A stretch of DNA of 64,000 nucleotides from Bacteroidetes bacterium B1(2017). GTDB taxonomy: Bacteria; Bacteroidota; Bacteroidia; UKL13-3. Shown here piece by piece: positions 41,795 through 49,892 of the stretch; within the stretch, counting starts at the first letter, position 1; every line of letters starts with the position of its first letter. The notes under the pieces are model-generated. The model was not told the DNA's origin. It was given only the letters and a program-made list of their open reading frames with translations, and searched no databases. The DNA lies in NCBI GenBank assembly GCA_002256395.1, contig NKJG01000004.1, positions 326,270-390,269 of the forward strand, written 5' to 3'. Made by a program: the position numbers and the translations under genes.

Positions 41795-42925
41795 ATGAAG
41801 ATAGGGTTTGATGCCAAACGTATTTTTTATAACCAAACGGGACTAGGAAATTATTCGCGCTCTTTGGTGCAAGGTTTGGTTCAGCAATACCATTCAAGTG
41901 AGTTCCATTTGTATACTCCTGGTGTTAAATTATTCCCCGACTTTTTAAGTCATCAAAAAAATGTTCATCGCCATTTACCCAGCGGCTTAATCAATTCAAA
42001 ATTTTCATCCAATTGGCGTTCAAACAATTTAGTACCCGATTTAATTCGCGACGAAATTGAGGTTTTTCACGGCTTAAGTAATGAACTCCCAAAAGGAATT
42101 GAAACCACCCAAATTAAAAGCATTGCTACCATTCACGATTTAATCTTTCTTCATTTTCCTAAGCAATATCCTTGGCTCGACCTACAAATTTATAAACGCA
42201 AATTTGCCTCTGCTATTAACAGAGCGGATATGGTAATTGCTACAAGCCAAAATACACGAAAGGATATTCTTAGTTTTTATGGCTGTTCACCCGAAAAAGT
42301 AAATGTGGTGTATCAAGATTGCGATCCTGTTTTTTCATTACCAATAGATGAGGCAAAATTGGTGCAGGTTAAAAGTAAATATGGGCTGAACCAAAACTTT
42401 ATTTTAAGTGTGGGAACCCTAGAAAATAGGAAAAATCACCTTCGTTTACTTCAGGCTTTTGAACAAGCAAATCTCAAAAATATGGATATAGTGTTTGTAG
42501 GTAAAAAGGCAGATGCATATCCAGAATTGCTAAAATTTGTCGAAGAAAAGAAGCTTGGCTCAAGGATTCATTTTATTCATCAGGTTTCCTTTCAAGATTT
42601 ACCTGTTATTTATAAATTGGCTAGAGCTGCCGTTTATATTAGTACCTACGAAGGTTTTGGGATACCTGTTTTGGAAGCCATGCGAGTTGGAACCCCTGTT
42701 TTAGCCTCCTCCACAAGTTCTATTGCTGAAGTTGGCGGTAAGGCAGCCTATTTGGTTGACCCAACTGATGTTTCAGCTATTTGTGATGGCCTATTAGAAC
42801 TTAATCAAAATGAAAGTCTCCGAGAAAGTTTGCTTCAAAACATGCCTGCACATCTTAAGCAATTTAACTCCACCACCTTATGCCAACAAACCATGCTTTT
42901 GTATGAAAGTATGGTAAAGCAATAG
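41795..42925 (+). CDS. GT4-type family 1 glycosyltransferase
   Basis: The 376-aa protein has a GT-B fold: an N-terminal acceptor domain (MKIGFDAKRIFYNQTGLGNYSRSL) and a C-terminal donor domain with SVGTLENRKNHLRLLQAF and the E-X7-E motif EGFGIPVLEAMRVGTPVLAS. It probably adds a sugar from a nucleotide-sugar donor to a surface polysaccharide or lipid carrier. A TATCTTGC box (41783-41790) ends 4 bases before the ATG. It is divergent from the cstB-like operon. Confidence 0.9.
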   Translation: MKIGFDAKRIFYNQTGLGNYSRSLVQGLVQQYHSSEFHLYTPGVKLFPDFLSHQKNVHRHLPSGLINSKFSSNWRSNNLVPDLIRDEIEVFHGLSNELPKGIETTQIKSIATIHDLIFLHFPKQYPWLDLQIYKRKFASAINRADMVIATSQNTRKDILSFYGCSPEKVNVVYQDCDPVFSLPIDEAKLVQVKSKYGLNQNFILSVGTLENRKNHLRLLQAFEQANLKNMDIVFVGKKADAYPELLKFVEEKKLGSRIHFIHQVSFQDLPVIYKLARAAVYISTYEGFGIPVLEAMRVGTPVLASSTSSIAEVGGKAAYLVDPTDVSAICDGLLELNQNESLRESLLQNMPAHLKQFNSTTLCQQTMLLYESMVKQ

Positions 42926-42947
42926 CTAAATAAATTAGGGAAAGGCT

Positions 42948-42955
42948 TAAATTCG
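42948..42955 (+). promoter_or_regulatory. -7 box directly before the CCA-adding enzyme gene
   Basis: TAAATTCG, a TAnnTTCG box, ends 4 bases before the GTG start at 42960. No TTG is found at the ideal -33 spacing. Confidence 0.45.
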
Positions 42956-42959
42956 CACT

Positions 42960-44369
42960 GTGAAAATAGAACTAAAGGATGCCGTATTTAAAGAAATAAG
43001 CCGCTTAGCCTCCCAATTAAATGTGGAAGCTTTTGTTATTGGTGGCTTTGTGCGCGACATCTTTTTAAAGCGAGAATCAAAAGATATTGATATCGTGGTG
43101 GTTGGAGATGGAATTGCTTTTGCCCAAGCATTTGCAGAATTGGTTCCAGAAAAAACCGACTTTGCCGTATTCAAGAATTTTGGCACCGCAATGGTTAAAA
43201 CCCGCAATTGGGAAATAGAATTTGTAGGTGCCCGACGAGAAAGTTATAGCCGCGAAAGTCGCAAACCAGCCGTTATTCCTGGTACCATCCGTGATGACCA
43301 ATTGCGAAGAGATTTTACCATTAATGCGCTCGCTATTAGTTTAAACAAAAATACCTTGTATGAGGTAGTAGATCCTTTTGAGGGCATTTCAGATATCGAA
43401 AACAAAATCATTCGCACTCCACTTGAGCCCGAAATAACCTTCGACGACGATCCTTTGAGAATGATGCGTGCTGTTCGATTTTCTTCTCAACTCAAATTTA
43501 ATATTGAATACCATACCTTCGAAGCTATTAAAACACATGCCAACAGAATTAGCATTGTTTCAATGGAACGGGTAAACGAAGAGCTCAATAAAATTATGAT
43601 GAGCTCTAAACCAAGTATTGGTTTTAATGCACTCTTCGAAAGCGGATTGTTGAAACTCATTTTCCCCGAATTACATGCCATGCATGGTGTTGAAGTTATT
43701 AAAGGAAAAGCTCATAAAGACAATTTTTACCATACCCTTCAAGTACTCGATAATGTTTGTCTCGAAACAGATAACCTCTGGCTTCGGTGGGCAACCCTTT
43801 TACATGATATTGGTAAGCCTAGTACAAAAAGGTTTATTGATTCGGAAGGTGGTTGGACTTTTCATGGGCACGAAGACCGCGGAGGAAGAATGGTCTCAAA
43901 AATATTTAGAAAATTAAAGCTCCCTCTCAACGAAAAAATGAAATATGTTGAGAAATTAGTTTCCTTACATCATAGGCCAAAAGTACTTGCCGAGGAGGGG
44001 ATTACAGATTCTGCTATACGAAGATTAATTGTAGATGCCGGCGATGATTTGGATGATTTATTTACGCTTTGCCGAGCCGACATGACCAGCAAAAATGCAG
44101 AGAAAATTAGACTTTTTAGAAGCAACCTTCACAAGGTTCAACTTTTGGTTAGGGAAGTTGAAGAACGTGATGCGCTAAGAAATTGGCAGCCTCCAGTTAC
44201 AGGTGAAGATATTATGAAACACTTTAATTTAAGTCCTTGCCGTCAAGTTGGCCAAATTAAAGAAGAATTGCGCGAAGCCATTCTAGATGGATTGGTGGCA
44301 AACAATTACGATGAAGCATTTGCCAAAATGATAGAAATTGGTGAACGTATTTTAAACTCAAAAACTTAA
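42960..44369 (+). CDS. cca: CCA tRNA nucleotidyltransferase with HD domain
   Basis: The 469-aa protein has the poly(A) polymerase/CCA-adding head (GGFVRDIFLKRESKDIDIVV with the DxD metal pair), the RRDFTINAL motif, the DPLRMMRAVRFSSQL RNA-binding segment, and a C-terminal HD phosphohydrolase domain with LLHDIGKPSTKR near residue 280 and LHHRPK further on. It adds or repairs the CCA end of tRNA. It uses a GTG start, which is supported by the box at 42948-42955. Confidence 0.93.
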   Translation: MKIELKDAVFKEISRLASQLNVEAFVIGGFVRDIFLKRESKDIDIVVVGDGIAFAQAFAELVPEKTDFAVFKNFGTAMVKTRNWEIEFVGARRESYSRESRKPAVIPGTIRDDQLRRDFTINALAISLNKNTLYEVVDPFEGISDIENKIIRTPLEPEITFDDDPLRMMRAVRFSSQLKFNIEYHTFEAIKTHANRISIVSMERVNEELNKIMMSSKPSIGFNALFESGLLKLIFPELHAMHGVEVIKGKAHKDNFYHTLQVLDNVCLETDNLWLRWATLLHDIGKPSTKRFIDSEGGWTFHGHEDRGGRMVSKIFRKLKLPLNEKMKYVEKLVSLHHRPKVLAEEGITDSAIRRLIVDAGDDLDDLFTLCRADMTSKNAEKIRLFRSNLHKVQLLVREVEERDALRNWQPPVTGEDIMKHFNLSPCRQVGQIKEELREAILDGLVANNYDEAFAKMIEIGERILNSKT

Positions 44370-44393
44370 TTCAATTAATTTCCTTTTCAATAC

Positions 44394-45119
44394 ATGATTA
44401 TAGCAATTTTCTTTATTGCCCATTGGTATTTATCCTTGTTTGGGCAAACCTTTTTTTTACATCGTTACTCTGCTCATAAAATGTTTACCATGAGCAAAAA
44501 TTGGGAAAAATTTTGGTATATTTTTGCTTGGGTAACTCAAGGTTCAAGTTACTTAAATGCTAGAGCTTACGCCATTCTTCATAGAATGCACCATGCATAT
44601 AGCGACACTGAAAAAGATCCTCATACACCCCATTTTTTCAAGGAAGTATTTAGTATGATGATGCATACACGCGATATTTATAATGGCGTTTTGCATGGAA
44701 CTATTGAAGTGGAGGATAAGTTTGAACGCAATTACCCTGTGTATCCTGCCGTTGATAAAATTGCCGATGCTTGGCTTACTCGTTTAGCTTTTGCCTTTGG
44801 ATATATTTTCTTTTACATGGCTTTTGCAACTCAATGGTGGATGTACCTTTTATTGCCAATTCATTTTTTAATGGGGCCGGTTCATGGTGCTATTGTTAAT
44901 TGGGCTGGACATAAATACGGCTATAGAAATTTTAATGAAAACGATCAATCCCAAAACACCCTAGTTTTTGATTTCTTGATGTTTGGCGAATTATTTCAAA
45001 ACAACCATCATCATGCTGGTTCAAAACCTAATTTTGCCGCCAAATGGTGGGAGATAGACCCGGTTTACCCAATAATTGTGGTGTTTGATAAAATTGGAAT
45101 ACTTAAATTAATGAGGTAA
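44394..45119 (+). CDS. Membrane acyl desaturase (delta-9 desaturase family)
   Basis: The 241-aa membrane protein carries the histidine boxes of fatty-acid desaturases: HRYSAH (residues 23-28), HRMHH (63-67) and NNHHH (203-207), plus H164 and H173 in HGAIVNWAGHKYG. Hydrophobic helices flank them. It would insert a double bond into an acyl chain of CoA or membrane lipid. It is shorter than classic stearoyl-CoA desaturases but contains all boxes. It follows cca by 24 bases on the same strand. Confidence 0.88.
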   Translation: MIIAIFFIAHWYLSLFGQTFFLHRYSAHKMFTMSKNWEKFWYIFAWVTQGSSYLNARAYAILHRMHHAYSDTEKDPHTPHFFKEVFSMMMHTRDIYNGVLHGTIEVEDKFERNYPVYPAVDKIADAWLTRLAFAFGYIFFYMAFATQWWMYLLLPIHFLMGPVHGAIVNWAGHKYGYRNFNENDQSQNTLVFDFLMFGELFQNNHHHAGSKPNFAAKWWEIDPVYPIIVVFDKIGILKLMR

Positions 45120-45160
45120 TATTTATAAAAATTAAACTCCTTGATATTCTTTTGGAAGGG

Positions 45161-45191
45161 TTGATTTTAACCCAAAAAAATTGAATATTCG
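45161..45191 (+). promoter_or_regulatory. Promoter of the pRiA4b ORF-3-like/exonuclease pair
   Basis: TTG (45161-45163), 20 bases, AATATTCG (45184-45191), one mismatch from TAnnTTCG, 17 bases before the ATG at 45209. Confidence 0.5.
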
Positions 45192-45208
45192 CAGTAAGAT
45201 AAAGCAGT

Positions 45209-45805
45209 ATGGCCATAGTATATAAATTTAAAGTGTCTTTTGAAGATTACGAAGACATCTCTCGTGTAATTGAAATTAAGTCAACTCAAACTTTCTTAGA
45301 CCTTCACAAAGGAATCTTGGAAAGCATAAAATTTGATGATAAACAATTGGCCTCCTTTTACATGAGTAATGATAGTTGGAAAAAAGGTCAGGAAATTACT
45401 TTAGAAGATATGAGCGAAAATGCGGATACTCCAATTCCCATTATGGCTAAATCTAAGCTGAACCAATTTGTGATCGACCCGCATCAGAAAATCTTATATG
45501 TCTATGATTTTATTGAATGCTGGGCCCTTAATATTGAACTTACTGGAATTATAAAGGATGAAAATCCTAAAATCACCTATCCTCATTGTGTTAAAAGCAT
45601 TGGAATGGCGCCTAAACAATACGATAAAGTGCAGAAGTTTGGTATGGTTGATGACAATGAGTTTGATGAAATAACTAAAAATTATTTGAACCAAACAGAT
45701 GAAATTCCTGGCGATATCTCCGATGAAGATGGTGATGGCTTTGGATTGTTTGACGGAGGTGAAGAAGGTGAAGCCGAACAAAGCGAATTTGGCGCGGAAG
45801 AATAG
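45209..45805 (+). CDS. Plasmid pRiA4b ORF-3-like protein
   Basis: The 198-aa protein has a beta-grasp-like N-terminal region (MAIVYKFKVSFEDYEDISRVIEIKSTQTFLDLHKGILESIKFDD, ASFYMSNDSWKKGQEI) typical of the pRiA4b ORF-3/TnpR-like family. A region of conserved KSIGMAPKQYD follows, then a very acidic C-terminal tail (about 45 residues rich in Asp, Glu and Gly). Function unknown. It is followed after 6 bases by a DnaQ-like exonuclease, suggesting co-expression. Confidence 0.75.
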   Translation: MAIVYKFKVSFEDYEDISRVIEIKSTQTFLDLHKGILESIKFDDKQLASFYMSNDSWKKGQEITLEDMSENADTPIPIMAKSKLNQFVIDPHQKILYVYDFIECWALNIELTGIIKDENPKITYPHCVKSIGMAPKQYDKVQKFGMVDDNEFDEITKNYLNQTDEIPGDISDEDGDGFGLFDGGEEGEAEQSEFGAEE

Positions 45806-45811
45806 AAAAAA

Positions 45812-46585
45812 ATGAATTTACAACTCAATAAGCCCCTCATTGTTTTTGATTTAGAAACAACAGGGATCAGTATTTCTACAGATAGAATTGTAGAAATAGC
45901 CTGTATCAAAGTATTTCCTGATGGGCGTGAGGAAACTCGTTTAGAACGAATAAACCCAGGTATGCCAATACCTCCAGAAGTAATAGCCATTCATGGCATC
46001 ACCGATGCAGATGTAGCAGATAAACCAAAATTTGCAGAACTTGCACGCGAATTAGCTACCTTTATGCAAGGCTGCGATTTTGCTGGTTTTAACTCCAATA
46101 AATTTGATTTTCCAATGTTGGTTGAAGAGTTCTTGCGCGCAGGCGTGGATTTCGATGTAGAAAACAGAAAGTTTATTGATGCCCAACGTATTTTTCATAT
46201 GATGGAACCGCGCAATCTAAGCGCTGCCTATAAATTTTATTGTGAGAAGAATTTAGAAAACGCTCACAGCGCAGAGGCCGATACACGCGCCACTTGGGAA
46301 ATTATTCAATCGCAAATTACACGTTACCCGCAACTCAAAAATACCATTGATGAATTAGGTAAAGTATCGGGTCAAAATAACTTAGTAGACCTTGCAGGCA
46401 GAATGATTTATAATGCCGAAGGAAAAGAAGTTTTTAATTTTGGTAAACACAGAGGCAAATCGGTAGAGCAAATTTTTAAACAAGAACCTGGCTACTACCA
46501 ATGGATGATGGATAACGATTTCTCTCTCGACACCAAACGCCGCCTAACAAAAATAAAGCTGCGCATGAAATTCGCAACGAACTAA
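45812..46585 (+). CDS. DnaQ-like 3'-5' exonuclease
   Basis: The 257-aa protein has the DEDDh exonuclease core: D13 and E15 in VFDLETTG, D99 in NSNKFDFPML, and H152 with D157 in AHSAEADTRAT. A C-terminal segment FNFGKHRGKSVEQIFKQEPGYYQWMM is the short DUF3820-like motif often attached to such nucleases. It might proofread DNA or trim nucleic acids. It begins 6 bases after the pRiA4b ORF-3-like gene and is convergent with the GNAT-nitrilase gene. Confidence 0.9.
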   Translation: MNLQLNKPLIVFDLETTGISISTDRIVEIACIKVFPDGREETRLERINPGMPIPPEVIAIHGITDADVADKPKFAELARELATFMQGCDFAGFNSNKFDFPMLVEEFLRAGVDFDVENRKFIDAQRIFHMMEPRNLSAAYKFYCEKNLENAHSAEADTRATWEIIQSQITRYPQLKNTIDELGKVSGQNNLVDLAGRMIYNAEGKEVFNFGKHRGKSVEQIFKQEPGYYQWMMDNDFSLDTKRRLTKIKLRMKFATN

Positions 46586-46618
46586 AACCCATTACCAGCT
46601 AACCCGCGACTTTCCTCC

Positions 46619-48151
46619 TTACTTCTCCAACACCTCATACATATCCGCTCTTCTGTCTTTCCAGTTTAAAACCGTACCTGTATTGCGCGCACGTTCTAGT
46701 GCTGCTAAGTCTAAATCGGCAATAACAACCGTTTCAATATTTGTGCTACATTCGCCTGCAATGGCATCTGGTGGAAAGGCAAAATCACTTGGCGTGTAAA
46801 TACCTGATTGGGCATAATTAATGTCCATATTATCTACCGAAGGAATATTACCTATGGTACCTGCTGTGGCAACAAAAATTTGATTCTCAACGGCACGTGC
46901 TTGAGCACAAATTTTCACACGCAAATGTCCATGCTTTTCATCTGTACTAAAAGGTACAAACAAAATCTTAGCTCCCTTTTGGCAAGCAATTCTGGCCATT
47001 TCTGGGAACTCTACATCATAGCAAACATTTATAGCAACCTTACCGCAATCGGTATTAAATACCTTTATTTCGTTACCAGGTTTTACTCCCCACCATTTAC
47101 TTTCGTTGCTAGTAATGTGAATTTTATACTGTTTTTCAAACGTACCATCACGTTTAAAAATATAGGAAATATTATATAGGTTTTCGCCCTCAACTTGTAA
47201 GTGAGTTCCAGCAATTATATTAATATTATACTCCATAGAAAGTCTAGAGAACAACTCAATATAATCTTCCGTATACTCATCTATCTTACGAATACTATCC
47301 TCCGGACTCATACTTTTATACTCGTGTAAGGATAGTAATTGAGTGGTGAATAATTCAGGAAATAATACAAAATCAGATTTATAATTCGAAGCCACATCGG
47401 TAAAGTATTCACATTGTTGTGCAAATTCTTTGAAACCTCTAATCTTTCTCAACTCATATTGAATACAACAGATACGTACCTTTTTCATTAATACGCTGCG
47501 CTCGCGTATTTCGGGCACATAATCCAAATTTATCCATTCAAGCAATAAGGCATATCCTTCGCTCTCTTGGTCTTCTGGCAAATAGTCTTTTATAATTCGT
47601 TGTATGGTAAAACCTTGTGATAACTGAAATGTAACTACAGGGTCTTTAATCTTTTTATCAACCACACGCTTTATGTAGGCACGTATACCAAAGTCTTTTG
47701 AAAATCTGTGAAAATTAGGAACACGACCGCCAATAAAAATGCGCTTTAAATTTTTCTCTAAACAAAGTGTTTTACGCATTTCATATAAACGTCTACCAAT
47801 CTTTAATCCTTGGTAGTCGGGGTGAACCATAACCTCAATGCCATACAAGGTATCGCCTTCTTCGTCGTGGTTGGTAATAAACCCATTATCACAAATCTCC
47901 TTCCAACTATGGTCATCATCATATTCATCCCAGCTAACAATTAAGCTACAGGCCGAACCAACAATTTTGCCTTCATACTCTATTACCTGCATTCCATCTG
48001 GAAAGAGCTTATATTGGCTTTCCAACATGTCTACTGTCCACGGATCGTTTTTTGGGAAGCATACCCTCGATAGCTCCATTATTTCATCAATATCAGAGCG
48101 CTCTGCTGTACGTTCTATTAATTTGGGTTTACGGTGTGGACGGGTTTTCAT
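46619..48151 (-). CDS. Fused GNAT acetyltransferase and carbon-nitrogen hydrolase
   Basis: The 510-aa protein is a fusion. Residues about 12-200 form a GNAT domain with acetyl-CoA loop VHPDYQGLKIGRRLYEMR. Residues about 223-505 form a nitrilase-superfamily domain with the catalytic triad E266 (FPELF), K343 (YKIHIT) and C377 (NVCYDVEFPE). This bifunctional arrangement is known in Bacteroidota, and the natural substrate is not established. It follows yebC by 3 bases and is probably in the same operon. Confidence 0.9.
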   Translation of the reverse strand: MKTRPHRKPKLIERTAERSDIDEIMELSRVCFPKNDPWTVDMLESQYKLFPDGMQVIEYEGKIVGSACSLIVSWDEYDDDHSWKEICDNGFITNHDEEGDTLYGIEVMVHPDYQGLKIGRRLYEMRKTLCLEKNLKRIFIGGRVPNFHRFSKDFGIRAYIKRVVDKKIKDPVVTFQLSQGFTIQRIIKDYLPEDQESEGYALLLEWINLDYVPEIRERSVLMKKVRICCIQYELRKIRGFKEFAQQCEYFTDVASNYKSDFVLFPELFTTQLLSLHEYKSMSPEDSIRKIDEYTEDYIELFSRLSMEYNINIIAGTHLQVEGENLYNISYIFKRDGTFEKQYKIHITSNESKWWGVKPGNEIKVFNTDCGKVAINVCYDVEFPEMARIACQKGAKILFVPFSTDEKHGHLRVKICAQARAVENQIFVATAGTIGNIPSVDNMDINYAQSGIYTPSDFAFPPDAIAGECSTNIETVVIADLDLAALERARNTGTVLNWKDRRADMYEVLEK

Positions 48152-48154
48152 AGT

Positions 48155-48871
48155 TTATTTAAGATTATGCCAAACGTTTACAACATCATCATCATCATCT
48201 AATCTATCCAACAATTTGCCAAAATCTTCTTGTTCTTCTTCTGTTAATTCAACCGAAGTGGTTGGTACACGCTGCAATTGAGCATTCACAATTTCAAATT
48301 TTCTGTCTTCTAATGCTTTTTGCATAGCACCAAATTCGGTAAATGGAACGGTTATAATCAAATGACCTTCGCCATCGTCTTCCATTTCTTCCATACCAAA
48401 ATCAATCATCTCCAATTCAAAATCTTCTAAGTTAATTCCAGCATTAGTAATGCTAAAAATTCCTTTGCGTTCAAACATAAAATCTAAACTACCAGAGGTA
48501 AGCATGGTACCACCTGTTTTATTCATATGACTGCGTAGGTTGGCAATGGTACGCGTTGGATTATCGGTAGCGGTTTCAATTACTACTGCAACTCCATGCG
48601 GGCCTTTTCCTTCGTAGGCAATTTCTTCAAATTCTTTATCTAATTTACTAGTAGCACGTTGTATAGCCGCATCTATATTGGCTTTTGGCATGTTCACCGA
48701 TTTTGCATTAGCAATAATTACGCGCAAACGTGAGTTACTATCTGGGTCGCCACTGCCTCCACCTGCTTTAATAGCAATGGCAATTTCTTTCCCAATTTTG
48801 GTAAAAGCCTGACTCATCTTGGCATAACGAGCAAACATCTTGTGTTTGCGTTTTTCAAATACTCTACCCAT
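48155..48871 (-). CDS. yebC: YebC/PmpR family regulatory or translation-related protein
   Basis: The 238-aa protein contains the YebC signature MGRVFEKRKHKMFARYAKMSQAFTKIGKEI, the central NMPKANIDAAIQRAT motif and YEGKGPHGVAVVIETATDNPTRT. Length is typical. Members bind DNA or relieve ribosome stalling at polyproline; which applies here cannot be read from sequence. The GNAT-nitrilase gene follows after 3 bases. It is divergent from the BtuF-like gene. Confidence 0.92.
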   Translation of the reverse strand: MGRVFEKRKHKMFARYAKMSQAFTKIGKEIAIAIKAGGGSGDPDSNSRLRVIIANAKSVNMPKANIDAAIQRATSKLDKEFEEIAYEGKGPHGVAVVIETATDNPTRTIANLRSHMNKTGGTMLTSGSLDFMFERKGIFSITNAGINLEDFELEMIDFGMEEMEDDGEGHLIITVPFTEFGAMQKALEDRKFEIVNAQLQRVPTTSVELTEEEQEDFGKLLDRLDDDDDVVNVWHNLK

Positions 48872-49014
48872 AATATATTTTGACGCTGTTTTTTAGAATG
48901 GACGCAAATATAAGGGCCTTTGCCTATTTAAAAAAAACTCCCGCGCTTTCATTCTATGATTGTTATCCAATTTTTAAGAACAAATACCCTCAATTTTATA
49001 AAAGTATAAAATCT

Positions 49015-49022
49015 TATATTCG
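49015..49022 (+). promoter_or_regulatory. -7 box directly before the BtuF-like gene
   Basis: TATATTCG ends 4 bases before the ATG at 49027. It lies inside a longer in-frame open stretch from 48880, which argues that this stretch is not translated. Confidence 0.5.
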
Positions 49023-49026
49023 CTTC

Positions 49027-49794
49027 ATGTTAGTCGACCAAATGGGCAATAGGCTTGATTTACCAGAGCCACCCAAACGAATAATTTCTTTAGTGCCCTC
49101 ACAAACAGAGTATTTATACGCTTTGGGTTTAACAGATGAAGTAATTGCCCAAACCCTATTTTGTATTCATCCTGCCCAAATGCATCAAGCTAAACCAAGG
49201 GTAGGAGGAACCAAAAATTTAAATCTTCAGAAAATTCGAGAACTCAAACCCGATTTAATTATTGGTAACAAAGAGGAAAATACAAAAGCCCAAATTGAAG
49301 AACTAAGTCAGGAGTTTCCAATTTATATGAGCGATATAAATTGTTTGGAAGATGCCATTGAAATGATGCAACAAATTGGTGTTCTAGTAAATAGACAGTT
49401 GGAGTCAAAAAGAATTTGTGATAAAATACAAGCCAACTTTCAGGCTTTGGTTCGAACCGAAACACCCAAAACCTGCCTCTACCTAATTTGGCGCGAACCA
49501 TGGATGGCCGCCGGCTCCAATACTTTTATTGGAGACATGATGGCTAAAATTGGGCTCAAAAACCTTGTATTGGAAAGGTATCCAAGCATTACTCAGGAAT
49601 GGTTAACAGAGAATCAACCTGATCTTATTTTCCTTTCCTCAGAACCCTATCCATTTAAAACCAAGCACATAGAAGAATTACAAAGCCATTGCCCACATGC
49701 CAAAATACAATTAGTAGATGGGGAACTTTTTAGTTGGTACGGTAGCCGTTTGATCCAAAGTAGGGCCTATTTTCAAGGACTTTTTAAAACCTAA
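49027..49794 (+). CDS. BtuF-like periplasmic-binding-fold protein
   Basis: The 255-aa protein has the helical-backbone metal-receptor fold: PPKRIISLVPSQTEYLYALGLTDEVIAQT, a linker helix KIRELKPDLIIGNKEENTKAQIEEL, and the C-terminal lobe with TWYG-like LFSWYGSRLIQS. This is the BtuF/FhuD-like binding fold for cobalamin or ferric siderophores. No signal peptide is visible from this start, which is odd for a periplasmic receptor, and no permease or ATPase gene lies nearby. The start was chosen at 49027 because a -7 box ends 4 bases before it and similarity begins only there. Confidence 0.8.
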   Translation: MLVDQMGNRLDLPEPPKRIISLVPSQTEYLYALGLTDEVIAQTLFCIHPAQMHQAKPRVGGTKNLNLQKIRELKPDLIIGNKEENTKAQIEELSQEFPIYMSDINCLEDAIEMMQQIGVLVNRQLESKRICDKIQANFQALVRTETPKTCLYLIWREPWMAAGSNTFIGDMMAKIGLKNLVLERYPSITQEWLTENQPDLIFLSSEPYPFKTKHIEELQSHCPHAKIQLVDGELFSWYGSRLIQSRAYFQGLFKT

Positions 49795-49863
49795 TAGTCT
49801 AGTTCTATCAATTTATCCTCAAAGTTTTTGATTTTTTGTGGATAGCCTTTCTATCTTAATGAA

Positions 49864-49871
49864 TAGTTTTG
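49864..49871 (+). promoter_or_regulatory. -7 box of the topoisomerase IV subunit A gene
   Basis: TAGTTTTG is an exact TAnnTTTG match 21 bases before the ATG. An AAGGA sits just upstream of the start. Confidence 0.45.
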
Positions 49872-49892
49872 TCTGCTAGTGTTTAAGGAAGC

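Noticed and set aside
48880..49026. N-terminal extension of the BtuF-like protein (about 49 residues)
   Set aside because: It contains the promoter box TATATTCG directly before 49027 and shows no similarity to the family; the leader is probably untranslated.
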